Positions 8,692 to 16,494 of a stretch of 32,622 nucleotides of DNA are shown piece after piece. Within the stretch, counting starts at the first letter, position 1; the number at the start of each line of letters is the position of its first letter. The DNA is taken from the NCBI GenBank assembly GCA_947462095.1, contig CANHNQ010000028.1, positions 1 to 32,622 on the forward strand, given 5' to 3'. A program made the translations under genes and the position numbers. The notes under the pieces are model-generated. The model saw only the letters and a program-made list of their open reading frames with translations. It did no database searches and had not been told where the DNA came from. Source of the stretch: Gemmatimonadota bacterium. Lineage in GTDB: Bacteria; Gemmatimonadota; Gemmatimonadetes; Gemmatimonadales; Gemmatimonadaceae.

Positions 8692-9176
8692 CCGGTCTGG
8701 TACAACGTCTGATTCCCGAATTCGAACAGTGGAAGCGCCGTTATCCGGCCGGCTTCGAGGGATCGCTGTCGATTCCTGCGCTCCGTCGCATTCAGGAAGA
8801 GCGCGGCTACATCGCCGACGAAGACATCACCGACCTCACGGCCTATCTTGGCGTGCCGCGCACGCAGATCGATGAGGTCGTGGCGTTCTACACGCAGTTC
8901 ACCCGCGTTCCGCTTGGCAAGCACCACATCCAGGTGTGCCATAACGTGAGTTGCTCGCTGCGCGGCGCCGAGGGGCTGGTGAAGCATCTGTGCGCGCGCC
9001 TCGGCATCCAGCCCGGGGAAACCACCGCCGACGGACAGTTCACGCTGACCACGGTGGAGTGTCTCGCGTCGTGCGGCACGGCGCCGATGATGATGGTGGG
9101 CGACGCGTACTACGAGAATCTGACGCCGGCCTCGGTCGATGCGCTCCTCACCGCGTGGAAAGGAAGCGCCGCATGA
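8688..9176 (+). CDS. nuoE: NADH-quinone oxidoreductase subunit E
   Basis: A 162-residue thioredoxin-fold [2Fe-2S] subunit of the NADH-oxidising module (cluster N1a). Ligands follow the family pattern: C84 and C89 in QVCHNVSCS, then C125 and C129 in ECLASCG. The N-terminal helical domain (IPALRRIQEERGYI) and VVAFYTQF are typical. ATG at 8688 is preferred over the GTG at 8679 in the ORF track, because GGTGGGGAG lies at 8671-8679 and the ATG overlaps the nuoD stop as ATGA. The end overlaps nuoF in the same way. Confidence 0.95.
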   Translation: MTGLVQRLIPEFEQWKRRYPAGFEGSLSIPALRRIQEERGYIADEDITDLTAYLGVPRTQIDEVVAFYTQFTRVPLGKHHIQVCHNVSCSLRGAEGLVKHLCARLGIQPGETTADGQFTLTTVECLASCGTAPMMMVGDAYYENLTPASVDALLTAWKGSAA

Positions 9177-10510
9177 GCACCGCCGAACTCTCGGGCACGA
9201 AGTTCTTCATGAACTTCCCGGTCACGGACACGTCGCACACGCTGGCGGAGTACCGCACGCGCTTCGGCTATCAGGCGTTGGAGAAGGCGTTGGGGATGTC
9301 ATCCACCGACGTGACCAAGGAAGTCGCGGCCGCCGGGCTGCTCGGGCACGGCGGCGCCGCGTTCCCCGCCGGCCGGAAGTGGGGCGTGGTCAAGCTGGGC
9401 GACGGTGAGCCGCACTACGTCTGCATGAATGCCGACGAAGGCGAGCCGGGCACCTTCAAGGACCGCTGGCTCATGGAGTGCGTGCCGCACATGGCGCTCG
9501 AGGGGCTGATCATCGGCTCGTACGCGCTGCAGGGACGGCATGCGTTCATCTACATCCGCGGCGAGTTCGATCTCGCGCATCGTCGGATGGCCGAGGCCAT
9601 CGAAGAGGCGTATGCGGCCGGCCTGCTCGGCGAGAACATCCTCGGCACGGGATACTCGCTCGACGTCGTGCTGTATCGCGGTGCCGGCTCATATGTCTGC
9701 GGCGAGGCCTCGGCGATGCTGGCGTCGCTCGAGGGTAAGAAGGGGTGGCCGCGCAACCGGCCGCCGCGCCTCACGGTGAAGGGGCTGTACCAGAAGCCCA
9801 CCGTGGTGAACAACGTGGAGACGCTGGCCAACGTGCCGGTGATCCTGCGCCTCGGCGCAGCCGAGTTCAAGAAGGTCGGCACGCCCAAGAGCCCCGGAAC
9901 GCAGATGATCTCGATCTCGGGCCATATCGCGAAGCCGGGCGTGTACGAGGTCGAGTATGGCTACTCGTGGAAGAAGTTCATCTACGAGGATTGCGGCGGC
10001 ATGCAGAACGGGAAAGCGCTCAAGTGCATCATCCCGGGCGGCGTCTCCACGAAGATCCTCGACGCGAACGAAATCGAAGGCGTCACGCTGGATCACAACT
10101 CGGCGGTGGCCGCCGGGTCGCAGCTGGGCTCGGGCGGCATGATGGCGGTGGCCGAGGGCACCTGCATGGTGCGGCTGGCGCAGGTGATTCAGCGGTTCTA
10201 CCACCACGAGTCGTGCGGCCAGTGTACGCCGTGCCGTGAGGGCATGGGCTGGATGGAACGCATCCTGAACCGCATCGTCGCCGGCGGCGGACGCCCCGAA
10301 GACATCGATCAGCTGTACAAGATCGGAGAAGCCAACGACGGCACGACCATCTGCAGCCTCGGGGACTCGGCAGGCTACGCCTGTTCGGCCATCCTCGATC
10401 ACTACCGGGATGAGTTCGAGTACTACATCAAGAACGGACGCTCCATGTACGACGGGAACCTGACCGTGGAAGACCCGTTCGCGAACGCCCTGGCGGGAGC
10501 CGCCTCGTGA
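9173..10510 (+). CDS. nuoF: NADH-quinone oxidoreductase subunit F
   Basis: A 445-residue NADH-binding subunit that holds FMN and the [4Fe-4S] cluster N3. The glycine-rich flavin/NADH site is seen as GLLGHGGAAFPAGRKW and NADEGEPGTFKDR (about residues 56-98), with GAGSYVCGEASAML further on. Cluster ligands are C348, C351 and C354 in ESCGQCTPCREG and C394 in TTICSLGDSAGY. ATG at 9173, preceded by AAAGGAA, overlaps the nuoE stop (ATGA); the longer ORF from 8951 is a frame extension through nuoE. With NuoE and NuoG it makes a full NADH-input module. Confidence 0.96.
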   Translation: MSTAELSGTKFFMNFPVTDTSHTLAEYRTRFGYQALEKALGMSSTDVTKEVAAAGLLGHGGAAFPAGRKWGVVKLGDGEPHYVCMNADEGEPGTFKDRWLMECVPHMALEGLIIGSYALQGRHAFIYIRGEFDLAHRRMAEAIEEAYAAGLLGENILGTGYSLDVVLYRGAGSYVCGEASAMLASLEGKKGWPRNRPPRLTVKGLYQKPTVVNNVETLANVPVILRLGAAEFKKVGTPKSPGTQMISISGHIAKPGVYEVEYGYSWKKFIYEDCGGMQNGKALKCIIPGGVSTKILDANEIEGVTLDHNSAVAAGSQLGSGGMMAVAEGTCMVRLAQVIQRFYHHESCGQCTPCREGMGWMERILNRIVAGGGRPEDIDQLYKIGEANDGTTICSLGDSAGYACSAILDHYRDEFEYYIKNGRSMYDGNLTVEDPFANALAGAAS

Positions 10511-11985
10511 GCGATGTGAACGTGGTGGGCCGGAAGATGCTCGATTTCTCGATTGACGGCGTGCCGATGCAGGCAGAAGACGGGCAGACCGTCATTCAGG
10601 CCGCGCGCGCCAACGGCGTGGACATTCCGCACTTCTGCTGGCATCCCGAGCTGTCGGTGCCGGGGAACTGCCGGATCTGCATGGTCGAGATCGAGCAGGA
10701 TGCCGGCGATCCGTGGTTCGACATTGCCTGCAACATGCCCGTGACGGCCGGGATGCGCGTGCTGCTCAATTCGGAGAAGATCGTGTCGCTCCGGAAGGAC
10801 ACCATGCAGTTCATCACGCTCAACCACCCGGTCGACTGCGGCATCTGCAACAAGTCGGGCGAGTGCATGCTGCAGGACTACCACTACGAGCACAACGGCG
10901 CCGCGTCGAAGTCGCGCGATCCGAAAACGCACGCCACCAAGTTCTTCCCGCTGTCCGACCGGATCATGCTGGACAACGAGCGGTGCATCATGTGCACGCT
11001 CTGTGTCCGCTTTACCAATGAAGTGTCGGGTTCGAAGGCGCTGGGGGCCGTGAACCGCGGTGACCACGCGCTGATCCGTCCCGCCGAAGACGCCGACTTC
11101 AATCTCGATGTCTACTCCGACAACGTGATCGATCTGTGCCCGGTGGGCGCGCTGCTCTCTACCGCGCTGCTCGATCATGCGCGCGTGTGGTACCTGACGG
11201 CCACGAAGTCGGTGTGCCCCGGGTGCGAGCGCGGGTGCAGCATCGACGTGTGGCACCGCAAGCACGAGTGGAAGCTGAACGCGCTCGACCCGCGCTTGAA
11301 TACGCGCATCGATCGCGTGACGCCGCACGAGAATCCCGAGGTGAACGGTCTGTGGGTGTGCAACAAGGCCCGCGATCTCGCGCAGCTCTTCGAACGGCCA
11401 CGCGCTGAGCAGGCGATGCAGCGGGGCGCCGCCGTGGACCTGGCGGTGGCGATCGCCACGGCCAAGCAGCTGATCGCGTCGGCCCGGAAGCCGGTGGCGA
11501 TCGTGTCGAGCTGGGGCTCCAACGAGGAGCTCGCGGCGTTCCATGCCGCGTTCGGCTCGCGCCTGCCGGGCTTCGTGAAGGCCGATCACCTGCCGCTGCC
11601 GGGCGAAGTGCTCGAAGACCACCTGCTCATCAAGCCCGACAAGAATCCCAACCGCACAGCGGCGCTGGCGCTGTATCCGGCGCTCCCCGATCGTGTGGGC
11701 GACGCACTGCCCGCCGACACCGATCTGGTGCTGGTGTGGGGCGAAGGCTTCGACCGCGCGCTCGTGCCGTCGGGGGCACGGGTGATCCGCCTCGATGCGT
11801 ACGCGCACGACCAACTCGCTGCCGCCGATGTGTTCATTCCGATCAGCGTACAGACCGAGCGCAGTGGGCACTACACAAACTTCGCCGGCGTCGTCACGCC
11901 GTTCGAGGCGTGCTTCCCCGTGAAGCCCGGCATCGTGCACGCGGAAGCGCTGTTTGCCGCCCTCTCGACCGGATCGGAGGCATGA
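10507..11985 (+). CDS. nuoG: NADH-quinone oxidoreductase subunit G, short form
   Basis: This 492-residue subunit is the electron wire of the NADH module. Residues 1-220 hold the iron-sulphur part: C44, C55, C58, C75 for the [2Fe-2S] cluster; H107, C111, C114, C120 (HPVDCGICNKSGEC) for the His-ligated cluster; and C160, C163, C166, C211 for the next. A molybdopterin-oxidoreductase-type Fe4S4 domain follows with C237, C240, C244 and C285 (CPGCERGC ... LWVCNKARD), the ligands of the extra N7 cluster. After that the molybdopterin-like domain is much shorter than in the roughly 780-900-residue NuoG of Thermus or E. coli and ends in a small ERSGHYTNFAG segment. There is no missing downstream coding sequence, since nuoH starts at the stop, so this is a genuinely short form. 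GTG start overlaps nuoF (GTGA). Confidence 0.92.
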   Translation: MSDVNVVGRKMLDFSIDGVPMQAEDGQTVIQAARANGVDIPHFCWHPELSVPGNCRICMVEIEQDAGDPWFDIACNMPVTAGMRVLLNSEKIVSLRKDTMQFITLNHPVDCGICNKSGECMLQDYHYEHNGAASKSRDPKTHATKFFPLSDRIMLDNERCIMCTLCVRFTNEVSGSKALGAVNRGDHALIRPAEDADFNLDVYSDNVIDLCPVGALLSTALLDHARVWYLTATKSVCPGCERGCSIDVWHRKHEWKLNALDPRLNTRIDRVTPHENPEVNGLWVCNKARDLAQLFERPRAEQAMQRGAAVDLAVAIATAKQLIASARKPVAIVSSWGSNEELAAFHAAFGSRLPGFVKADHLPLPGEVLEDHLLIKPDKNPNRTAALALYPALPDRVGDALPADTDLVLVWGEGFDRALVPSGARVIRLDAYAHDQLAAADVFIPISVQTERSGHYTNFAGVVTPFEACFPVKPGIVHAEALFAALSTGSEA

Positions 11986-13136
11986 ACGTGTTCATGCCCG
12001 ATCTGGTCGTCTCGCTGGTGTTCATCACCTACGCCATCGTGGTGCTGCTCAGCTTCGGTGGGCTGCTCACGTGGGTGGAGCGCAAGCAGGCGGCGGTGAT
12101 GTCGGACCGGATCGGCGCCAACCGCGCGTACATCAAGATCCCGTTCACCAACATCAAGCTGGTGTGGCTGGGACTGTTTCATGGTATGGCCGACGGCCTG
12201 AAGATGCTCCTGAAGGAGAACTTCAAGCCGAAAACCCACGATGCGCTGGGCTACTTCCTGGCGCCGTTCATCGTGTTCGCGCCGGTGCTCCTGGTGTTCG
12301 CCGTGATCCCGTTCGGCGGCACGCTCGATCCCGCGCAGCTGTTTCCGTCGCTGGCGTCGTGGTTCGGCGGGCGCACGTATCCGCTGCAGATCGCGCAGCT
12401 TGACGCCGGCATCCTGATCGTCTTCGCCTTCAGCGGGCTCACGATCATCGGCACCATGCTCGCCGGATGGAGCTCCGAGAACAAGTTCTCGCTCCTGGGC
12501 GGGCTGCGGGCCGGTTCGCAGATGATTTCGTACGAGCTGGTCATGGCCCTCACCGTCATGGGGCTGATCCTGCTCTACGGCACGGTGGATCTCGGCGCGA
12601 TCGTGCGGCAGCAGTCTGGCGTGATGCTGGGCGTCCTGCCGCGATGGGGGGTGTTCCTGCAGCCCTTCGCCGCGTTCCTGTTTCTCACGGCAGCGATCGC
12701 CGAGAACAAGCGAATCCCCTTCGACCTGCCCGAGGCGGAGTCGGAGCTGGTGGCCGGGTATTACACCGAATACAGCGCCATGAAGATGGGTCTCTTCATG
12801 TTCGCCGAGTTTATTCAGATCGCCATCGTGGGGGCGTTGTTCACCACGCTGTTTCTGGGCGGATACAACCTCCCGTTCATGAGCGACGCCGGCTTCCTGT
12901 TCCCCGGCGGCCATGCGGTGGCGCTCAGCCACGGACTGGTGGTGCCGCTGCAGATGCTCGGTTTCCTGGCCAAGGTCTTCCTGATGTGCGTGGTCCAGAT
13001 CCAGATCCGCTGGTCACTGCCCCGTTTCCGGTACGACCAGATGCTGTCGTTCGCATGGAAGATGCTGCTGCCGCTGTCGCTGGCGAATCTGGTGGTGACG
13101 GCCGTAGCCATGTGGCTGCTGGACGGTGCCAAGTGA
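11982..13136 (+). CDS. nuoH: NADH-quinone oxidoreductase subunit H
   Basis: A 384-residue membrane subunit that joins the peripheral and membrane arms and lines the quinone channel. Conserved segments include GGLLTWVERKQAAVMSDRIG near the N-terminus and AENKRIPFDLPEAESELVAGY, the acidic loop characteristic of NuoH. About eight hydrophobic helices are visible. ATG at 11982 overlaps the nuoG stop (ATGA) and follows a strong ribosome site, GGATCGGAGG. The longer frame from 11736 is read-through inside nuoG. Confidence 0.95.
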   Translation: MNVFMPDLVVSLVFITYAIVVLLSFGGLLTWVERKQAAVMSDRIGANRAYIKIPFTNIKLVWLGLFHGMADGLKMLLKENFKPKTHDALGYFLAPFIVFAPVLLVFAVIPFGGTLDPAQLFPSLASWFGGRTYPLQIAQLDAGILIVFAFSGLTIIGTMLAGWSSENKFSLLGGLRAGSQMISYELVMALTVMGLILLYGTVDLGAIVRQQSGVMLGVLPRWGVFLQPFAAFLFLTAAIAENKRIPFDLPEAESELVAGYYTEYSAMKMGLFMFAEFIQIAIVGALFTTLFLGGYNLPFMSDAGFLFPGGHAVALSHGLVVPLQMLGFLAKVFLMCVVQIQIRWSLPRFRYDQMLSFAWKMLLPLSLANLVVTAVAMWLLDGAK

Positions 13137-13777
13137 CCACGCCCGTGAAGCCTCCGACGACGCCTGTGGTGCGCACGGTGAAGTACGCGCGCAAGCAGTA
13201 CTGGAACGAGCCCACCATGACGTGGTGGGAGAAGGCCTACCTCCCCGAGGTGCTGCGCGGACTGGCGATCACGACCGGGATCTTCCTGCGCAACATGGGC
13301 AAGTGGATCACGGGCCGTCGCGGTGCCATCACCACGTACTATCCCGAAGAAAAGCGCGCGGACTTCGCCCCGGCCAACCGCGGTAAGCACATCCTCACGC
13401 AGCGCCCCGACGGGTCGCCGCAGTGTATCGCGTGCAACATGTGTGCGACCGTGTGCCCCGCCAAGGTGATCGAGATTGAAGCCGGCTTCGACATCAACGA
13501 TCCGGCGCACCCGAAGTCGCCGATCCGTTTCGAGATCGACTATTCACGCTGCGTGTTCTGCGGCCTGTGCGTCGAAGCCTGTCCGGAAGACGCCATCCGC
13601 ATGGAACAGGACGTCCCCGATCTCGTGTCGGGGGATCGCTACAACATGTGGCTCACGATGGACGAGATGCTGACCTGGAATCCGAAGCAGGACGTGCTCA
13701 AGCCGTATCCACCGAAGCCGGTCGCCCTGACGGTCAGCGACAGCATTCTGCGAGGGCGCGAGTCATCGACACACTGA
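13133..13777 (+). CDS. nuoI: NADH-quinone oxidoreductase subunit I
   Basis: A 214-residue peripheral subunit with two [4Fe-4S] clusters (N6a, N6b), passing electrons from NuoG to NuoB. Ligands: CIACNMCATVCP (C98, C101, C104, C108) and CVFCGLCVEACPE (C140, C143, C146, C150). The N-terminal helix with LRGLAITTGIFLRNMGKW lies on the membrane. The GTG at 13133 overlaps the nuoH stop (GTGA) like the other junctions; GTG at 13145 is possible. The longer frame from 12467 is read-through. The 3' end overlaps the likely start of nuoJ. Confidence 0.94.
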   Translation: MTTPVKPPTTPVVRTVKYARKQYWNEPTMTWWEKAYLPEVLRGLAITTGIFLRNMGKWITGRRGAITTYYPEEKRADFAPANRGKHILTQRPDGSPQCIACNMCATVCPAKVIEIEAGFDINDPAHPKSPIRFEIDYSRCVFCGLCVEACPEDAIRMEQDVPDLVSGDRYNMWLTMDEMLTWNPKQDVLKPYPPKPVALTVSDSILRGRESSTH

Positions 13778-14292
13778 TTCTGGGCCTGCTGGGCGCGATC
13801 GCGCTCGCATCGGCCGCGCTTATGCTCGTCATGCGTGAACCCATGCGCGTGGCGCTCGCGCTGATCACCACGATGATCATGCTGGGCGGCATCTATGGAT
13901 TGCTCGGCGTGCACTTCATCGCCGCCTTCCAGGTGCTGATCTACGTGGGCGCGGTGATGGTGTTCATGGTGTACGTGATCATGCTGCTCGAGGTCCGCGA
14001 GGCGCCCGGGAGTGCCGTGTACTCGCGCTGGCTCGTACCCGGCGTGGTCGCCTTTGCCGCGCTGGTGGGTGTCCTCGGCATCAGCGTCTACCGCAGCAGC
14101 GCGGAGGTGCTCACGGCACCGGGCGCCTCCGCGTTCAGCCTCACGCAGTTCTCGACGGCGTTCCTGTCGCAGTACTGGCTGGAGTTCGAACTCACGTCGG
14201 TGTTTCTGGTGGCGGCGATCGTGGCCGCCTTGGCCGTGATCAGGGTGAGCCGGCGCGTGCACGGCACGCTCCAGGGACGGACCGATGGATAA
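13765..14292 (+). CDS. nuoJ: NADH-quinone oxidoreductase subunit J (start uncertain)
   Basis: A membrane subunit of about 175 residues with five hydrophobic helices; the core GGIYGLLGVHFIAAFQVLIYVGAVMVFMVYVIMLLEVRE is the NuoJ signature around the third helix. There is no ATG, GTG or TTG in the right place. The reading frame before helix 1 runs GTC-ATC-GAC-ACA-CTG. Candidates are GTC at 13762 (gives IDTLILGLL after it, but is not a start codon), ATC at 13765 (8 nt after GAGGG, placed here) and CTG at 13774 (CTGA overlap with the nuoI stop, echoing neighbouring junctions). The next ATG would delete most of the first helix. The far-upstream ORF start at 13567 would add out-of-family residues encoded inside nuoI. 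It overlaps nuoK by 8 bp. Confidence 0.85.
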   Translation: MDTLILGLLGAIALASAALMLVMREPMRVALALITTMIMLGGIYGLLGVHFIAAFQVLIYVGAVMVFMVYVIMLLEVREAPGSAVYSRWLVPGVVAFAALVGVLGISVYRSSAEVLTAPGASAFSLTQFSTAFLSQYWLEFELTSVFLVAAIVAALAVIRVSRRVHGTLQGRTDG

Positions 14293-14587
14293 GGTGCACC
14301 TGCTGCTCGTGCTCTCCGGAGCGCTCTTCTCGCTTGGTCTGCTGGGCGTGATCGTGCGTCGCAATGCGCTCGTGATGCTGATGTGCATGGAGCTCATGCT
14401 GAACGGTGTGAACCTCAGCCTGGTCACCTTCTCGCAGCAACGCGGCGACGCCGCCGGCGCGGTCCTGGTGTTCCTGGTGTTCGTCGTTGCCACCGCGGAA
14501 ATTGCGCTGGCCATTCCGATCGTCCTGCTGCTCGTGCGCTTCAAGCGCTCGATGGACATCGATCGTTACGCTGATCTCACGGGTTGA
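14285..14587 (+). CDS. nuoK: NADH-quinone oxidoreductase subunit K
   Basis: A 100-residue membrane subunit with three helices, related to MrpC antiporter subunits. Helix 2 carries the conserved acidic residue in MCMELMLNGVNL, and helix 3 the second one in VVATAEIALAIPIVLLL; both acids belong to the central charged axis of the proton-pumping arm. Length is normal. ATG at 14285 lies inside the end of nuoJ (8-bp overlap), and the stop overlaps the TTG start of nuoL. Confidence 0.95.
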   Translation: MDKVHLLLVLSGALFSLGLLGVIVRRNALVMLMCMELMLNGVNLSLVTFSQQRGDAAGAVLVFLVFVVATAEIALAIPIVLLLVRFKRSMDIDRYADLTG

Positions 14588-16494
14588 GCCGCATGCCCCA
14601 TACGCTGGCGCTCATCGCCCTGCTGCCGCTTGTCGGTTTCTTGCTGAACGGCTTCTTCGCCACGGCGCTCGGTGGCCATCGCGCCAATGAGCGCACCGCC
14701 GGCCTGGTCGGTTCTGCCTTTCCGATCGCGGCGTTCGCGCTCACGATCAAGGCGTTTTTCGACCTGCAGGCCGGTGGGTACGCGCCGATCGTCGAGCCGC
14801 TCTATCGCTGGGCCCTCATCGGCACGTCGTCGTTCGAGATCGCGTTCTACTTCGATCGCCTCAGCGCGATCATGACGCTGGTGGTCACGGGTGTCGGATC
14901 GGTGATCCACATCTATTCCACCGGCTACATGCACGGCGACAAGAGCTTCGGACGCTTCTTCGCGTACCTGAATCTCTTCCTGTTCTTCATGCTGCTGCTG
15001 GTGCTCGGCCGCTCCATGCTCGTGCTGTTCGTGGGCTGGGAAGGCGTGGGCCTGGCCTCGTACCTGCTGATCGGCTTCTGGTTCGACGATCTCACCAATG
15101 CGAAGGCGGGCCGCAAGGCGTTCATCACGAACCGTATCGGTGACGCCGGCTTCCTGCTGGGGATGTTCCTGTTGTATCGCGCCTTCGGCACGCTCGACAT
15201 GGACACGATCAACAGCGCGTTCGTGAGCGGCACCGGCGCCGCGCTGCTGGTGCCGGCCAGCCTGGTGGGGCTGCTGCTGTTCGTGGGTGCCACCGGCAAG
15301 TCGGCGCAGATTCCGCTGTACGTGTGGCTCCCCGACGCCATGGCCGGCCCGACGCCGGTGTCGGCGCTGATCCACGCCGCCACCATGGTCACGGCCGGTG
15401 TGTATCTCACGGCGCGCATGTCGGGCATTTATATGATGGCGCCCGAGGCGTCGCAGGTCATCGCGATCGTCGGCGTGCTCACGGCGTTCTTCGCCGCCAC
15501 GGTGGCGCTGGTGCAGACCGACATCAAGAAGGTGCTCGCCTACTCCACCGTGTCGCAGCTGGGCTTCATGTTCCTGGCGCTCGGTGTTGGTGCGTACGGC
15601 GTGGCGATCTTCCACGTGGTTACGCATGCCTTCTTCAAGGCCTGCCTGTTCCTCGGCGCGGGCAGCGTGATTCACGCGCTCGGCGGCGAGCAGGACATCC
15701 GTAAGATGGGCGGCCTGCGCAGCAAGATTCCGCTCACCTTCTGGACGTTCGCCATCGCGACGGCCGCGATCGCCGGCATTCCGGGACTCGCCGGCTTCTT
15801 CTCGAAGGACGAAATCCTCTGGTACGCCTTCGCCAGTGCGAAGGGCGGCGCGCCGTGGCTGTGGGGCATGGCCGCGCTGACCGCGCTGATGACGGCGTTC
15901 TACATGTTCCGCCTGTTGTGGCTCACGTTCATGGGCGCCTCGCGCATGAGTCATGAGGTGGAGCACCATGTGCATGAATCGCCGATCTCCATGACCGGCG
16001 TGCTGATGCTGCTGGCGTTGTTGTCGGCGGGCGGCGGGTATATCGCGATTCCGCACTTCCTCGAGCCGCAGATTCCCCTGCCGCCGATCGTGGAAAGTCT
16101 CGAGCACTACGAGCACACGTTGCTGTACATCTCGATCGGGCTGGCCTTTGCCGGACTCGGGCTCGCGGTGTTCATGTTCGGCGGTCCGGCGTCGCGCCCG
16201 GAAGGCATCAAGCAGGCGATGCTGCCGATCCACCGGCTGCTGTCGGGCAAGTATTTCGTCGACGAACTGTACGAGCGCGTGATCGTGAAGCCGCTGGCCT
16301 GGTTCTCCGAGGTGGTGCTGTTGCGTGGCAGTGACAAGATGCTTCTGGATGGCTCGTTGAACGGGCTGGCCTCGCTGGCCCAGCGCACCGCGGGTGTGTT
16401 GAGCCGCGTACAGACCGGCAGCCTGCACCTGTACGCGTTGTTGGTGATGGTCGGCATCGTGGGCGCTTTGCTCTGGAGCTGGCGTCATGTCTGA
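14584..16494 (+). CDS. nuoL: NADH-quinone oxidoreductase subunit L
   Basis: A 636-residue antiporter-like subunit at the distal end of the membrane arm. Signature segments are MLVLFVGWEGVGLASYLLIGFW with the helix-5 glutamate, ATGKSAQIPLYVWLPDAMAGPTPVSALIHAATMVTAGVYL with the helix-7 lysine, and VQTDIKKVLAYSTVSQLGFM. The C-terminal part (KYFVDELYERVIVKPL and the final helix) matches the lateral helix extension. TTG at 14584 forms a TTGA overlap with the nuoK stop, in keeping with the other junctions; ATG at 14593 is the alternative and removes three residues. Confidence 0.95.
   Translation: MSRMPHTLALIALLPLVGFLLNGFFATALGGHRANERTAGLVGSAFPIAAFALTIKAFFDLQAGGYAPIVEPLYRWALIGTSSFEIAFYFDRLSAIMTLVVTGVGSVIHIYSTGYMHGDKSFGRFFAYLNLFLFFMLLLVLGRSMLVLFVGWEGVGLASYLLIGFWFDDLTNAKAGRKAFITNRIGDAGFLLGMFLLYRAFGTLDMDTINSAFVSGTGAALLVPASLVGLLLFVGATGKSAQIPLYVWLPDAMAGPTPVSALIHAATMVTAGVYLTARMSGIYMMAPEASQVIAIVGVLTAFFAATVALVQTDIKKVLAYSTVSQLGFMFLALGVGAYGVAIFHVVTHAFFKACLFLGAGSVIHALGGEQDIRKMGGLRSKIPLTFWTFAIATAAIAGIPGLAGFFSKDEILWYAFASAKGGAPWLWGMAALTALMTAFYMFRLLWLTFMGASRMSHEVEHHVHESPISMTGVLMLLALLSAGGGYIAIPHFLEPQIPLPPIVESLEHYEHTLLYISIGLAFAGLGLAVFMFGGPASRPEGIKQAMLPIHRLLSGKYFVDELYERVIVKPLAWFSEVVLLRGSDKMLLDGSLNGLASLAQRTAGVLSRVQTGSLHLYALLVMVGIVGALLWSWRHV

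Noticed and set aside
10507-11985. NuoG as a frameshifted or truncated pseudogene
   Set aside because: The stop overlaps the nuoH start in the same ATGA style as other junctions, all cluster ligands are intact, and there is no leftover coding sequence for the missing domain.
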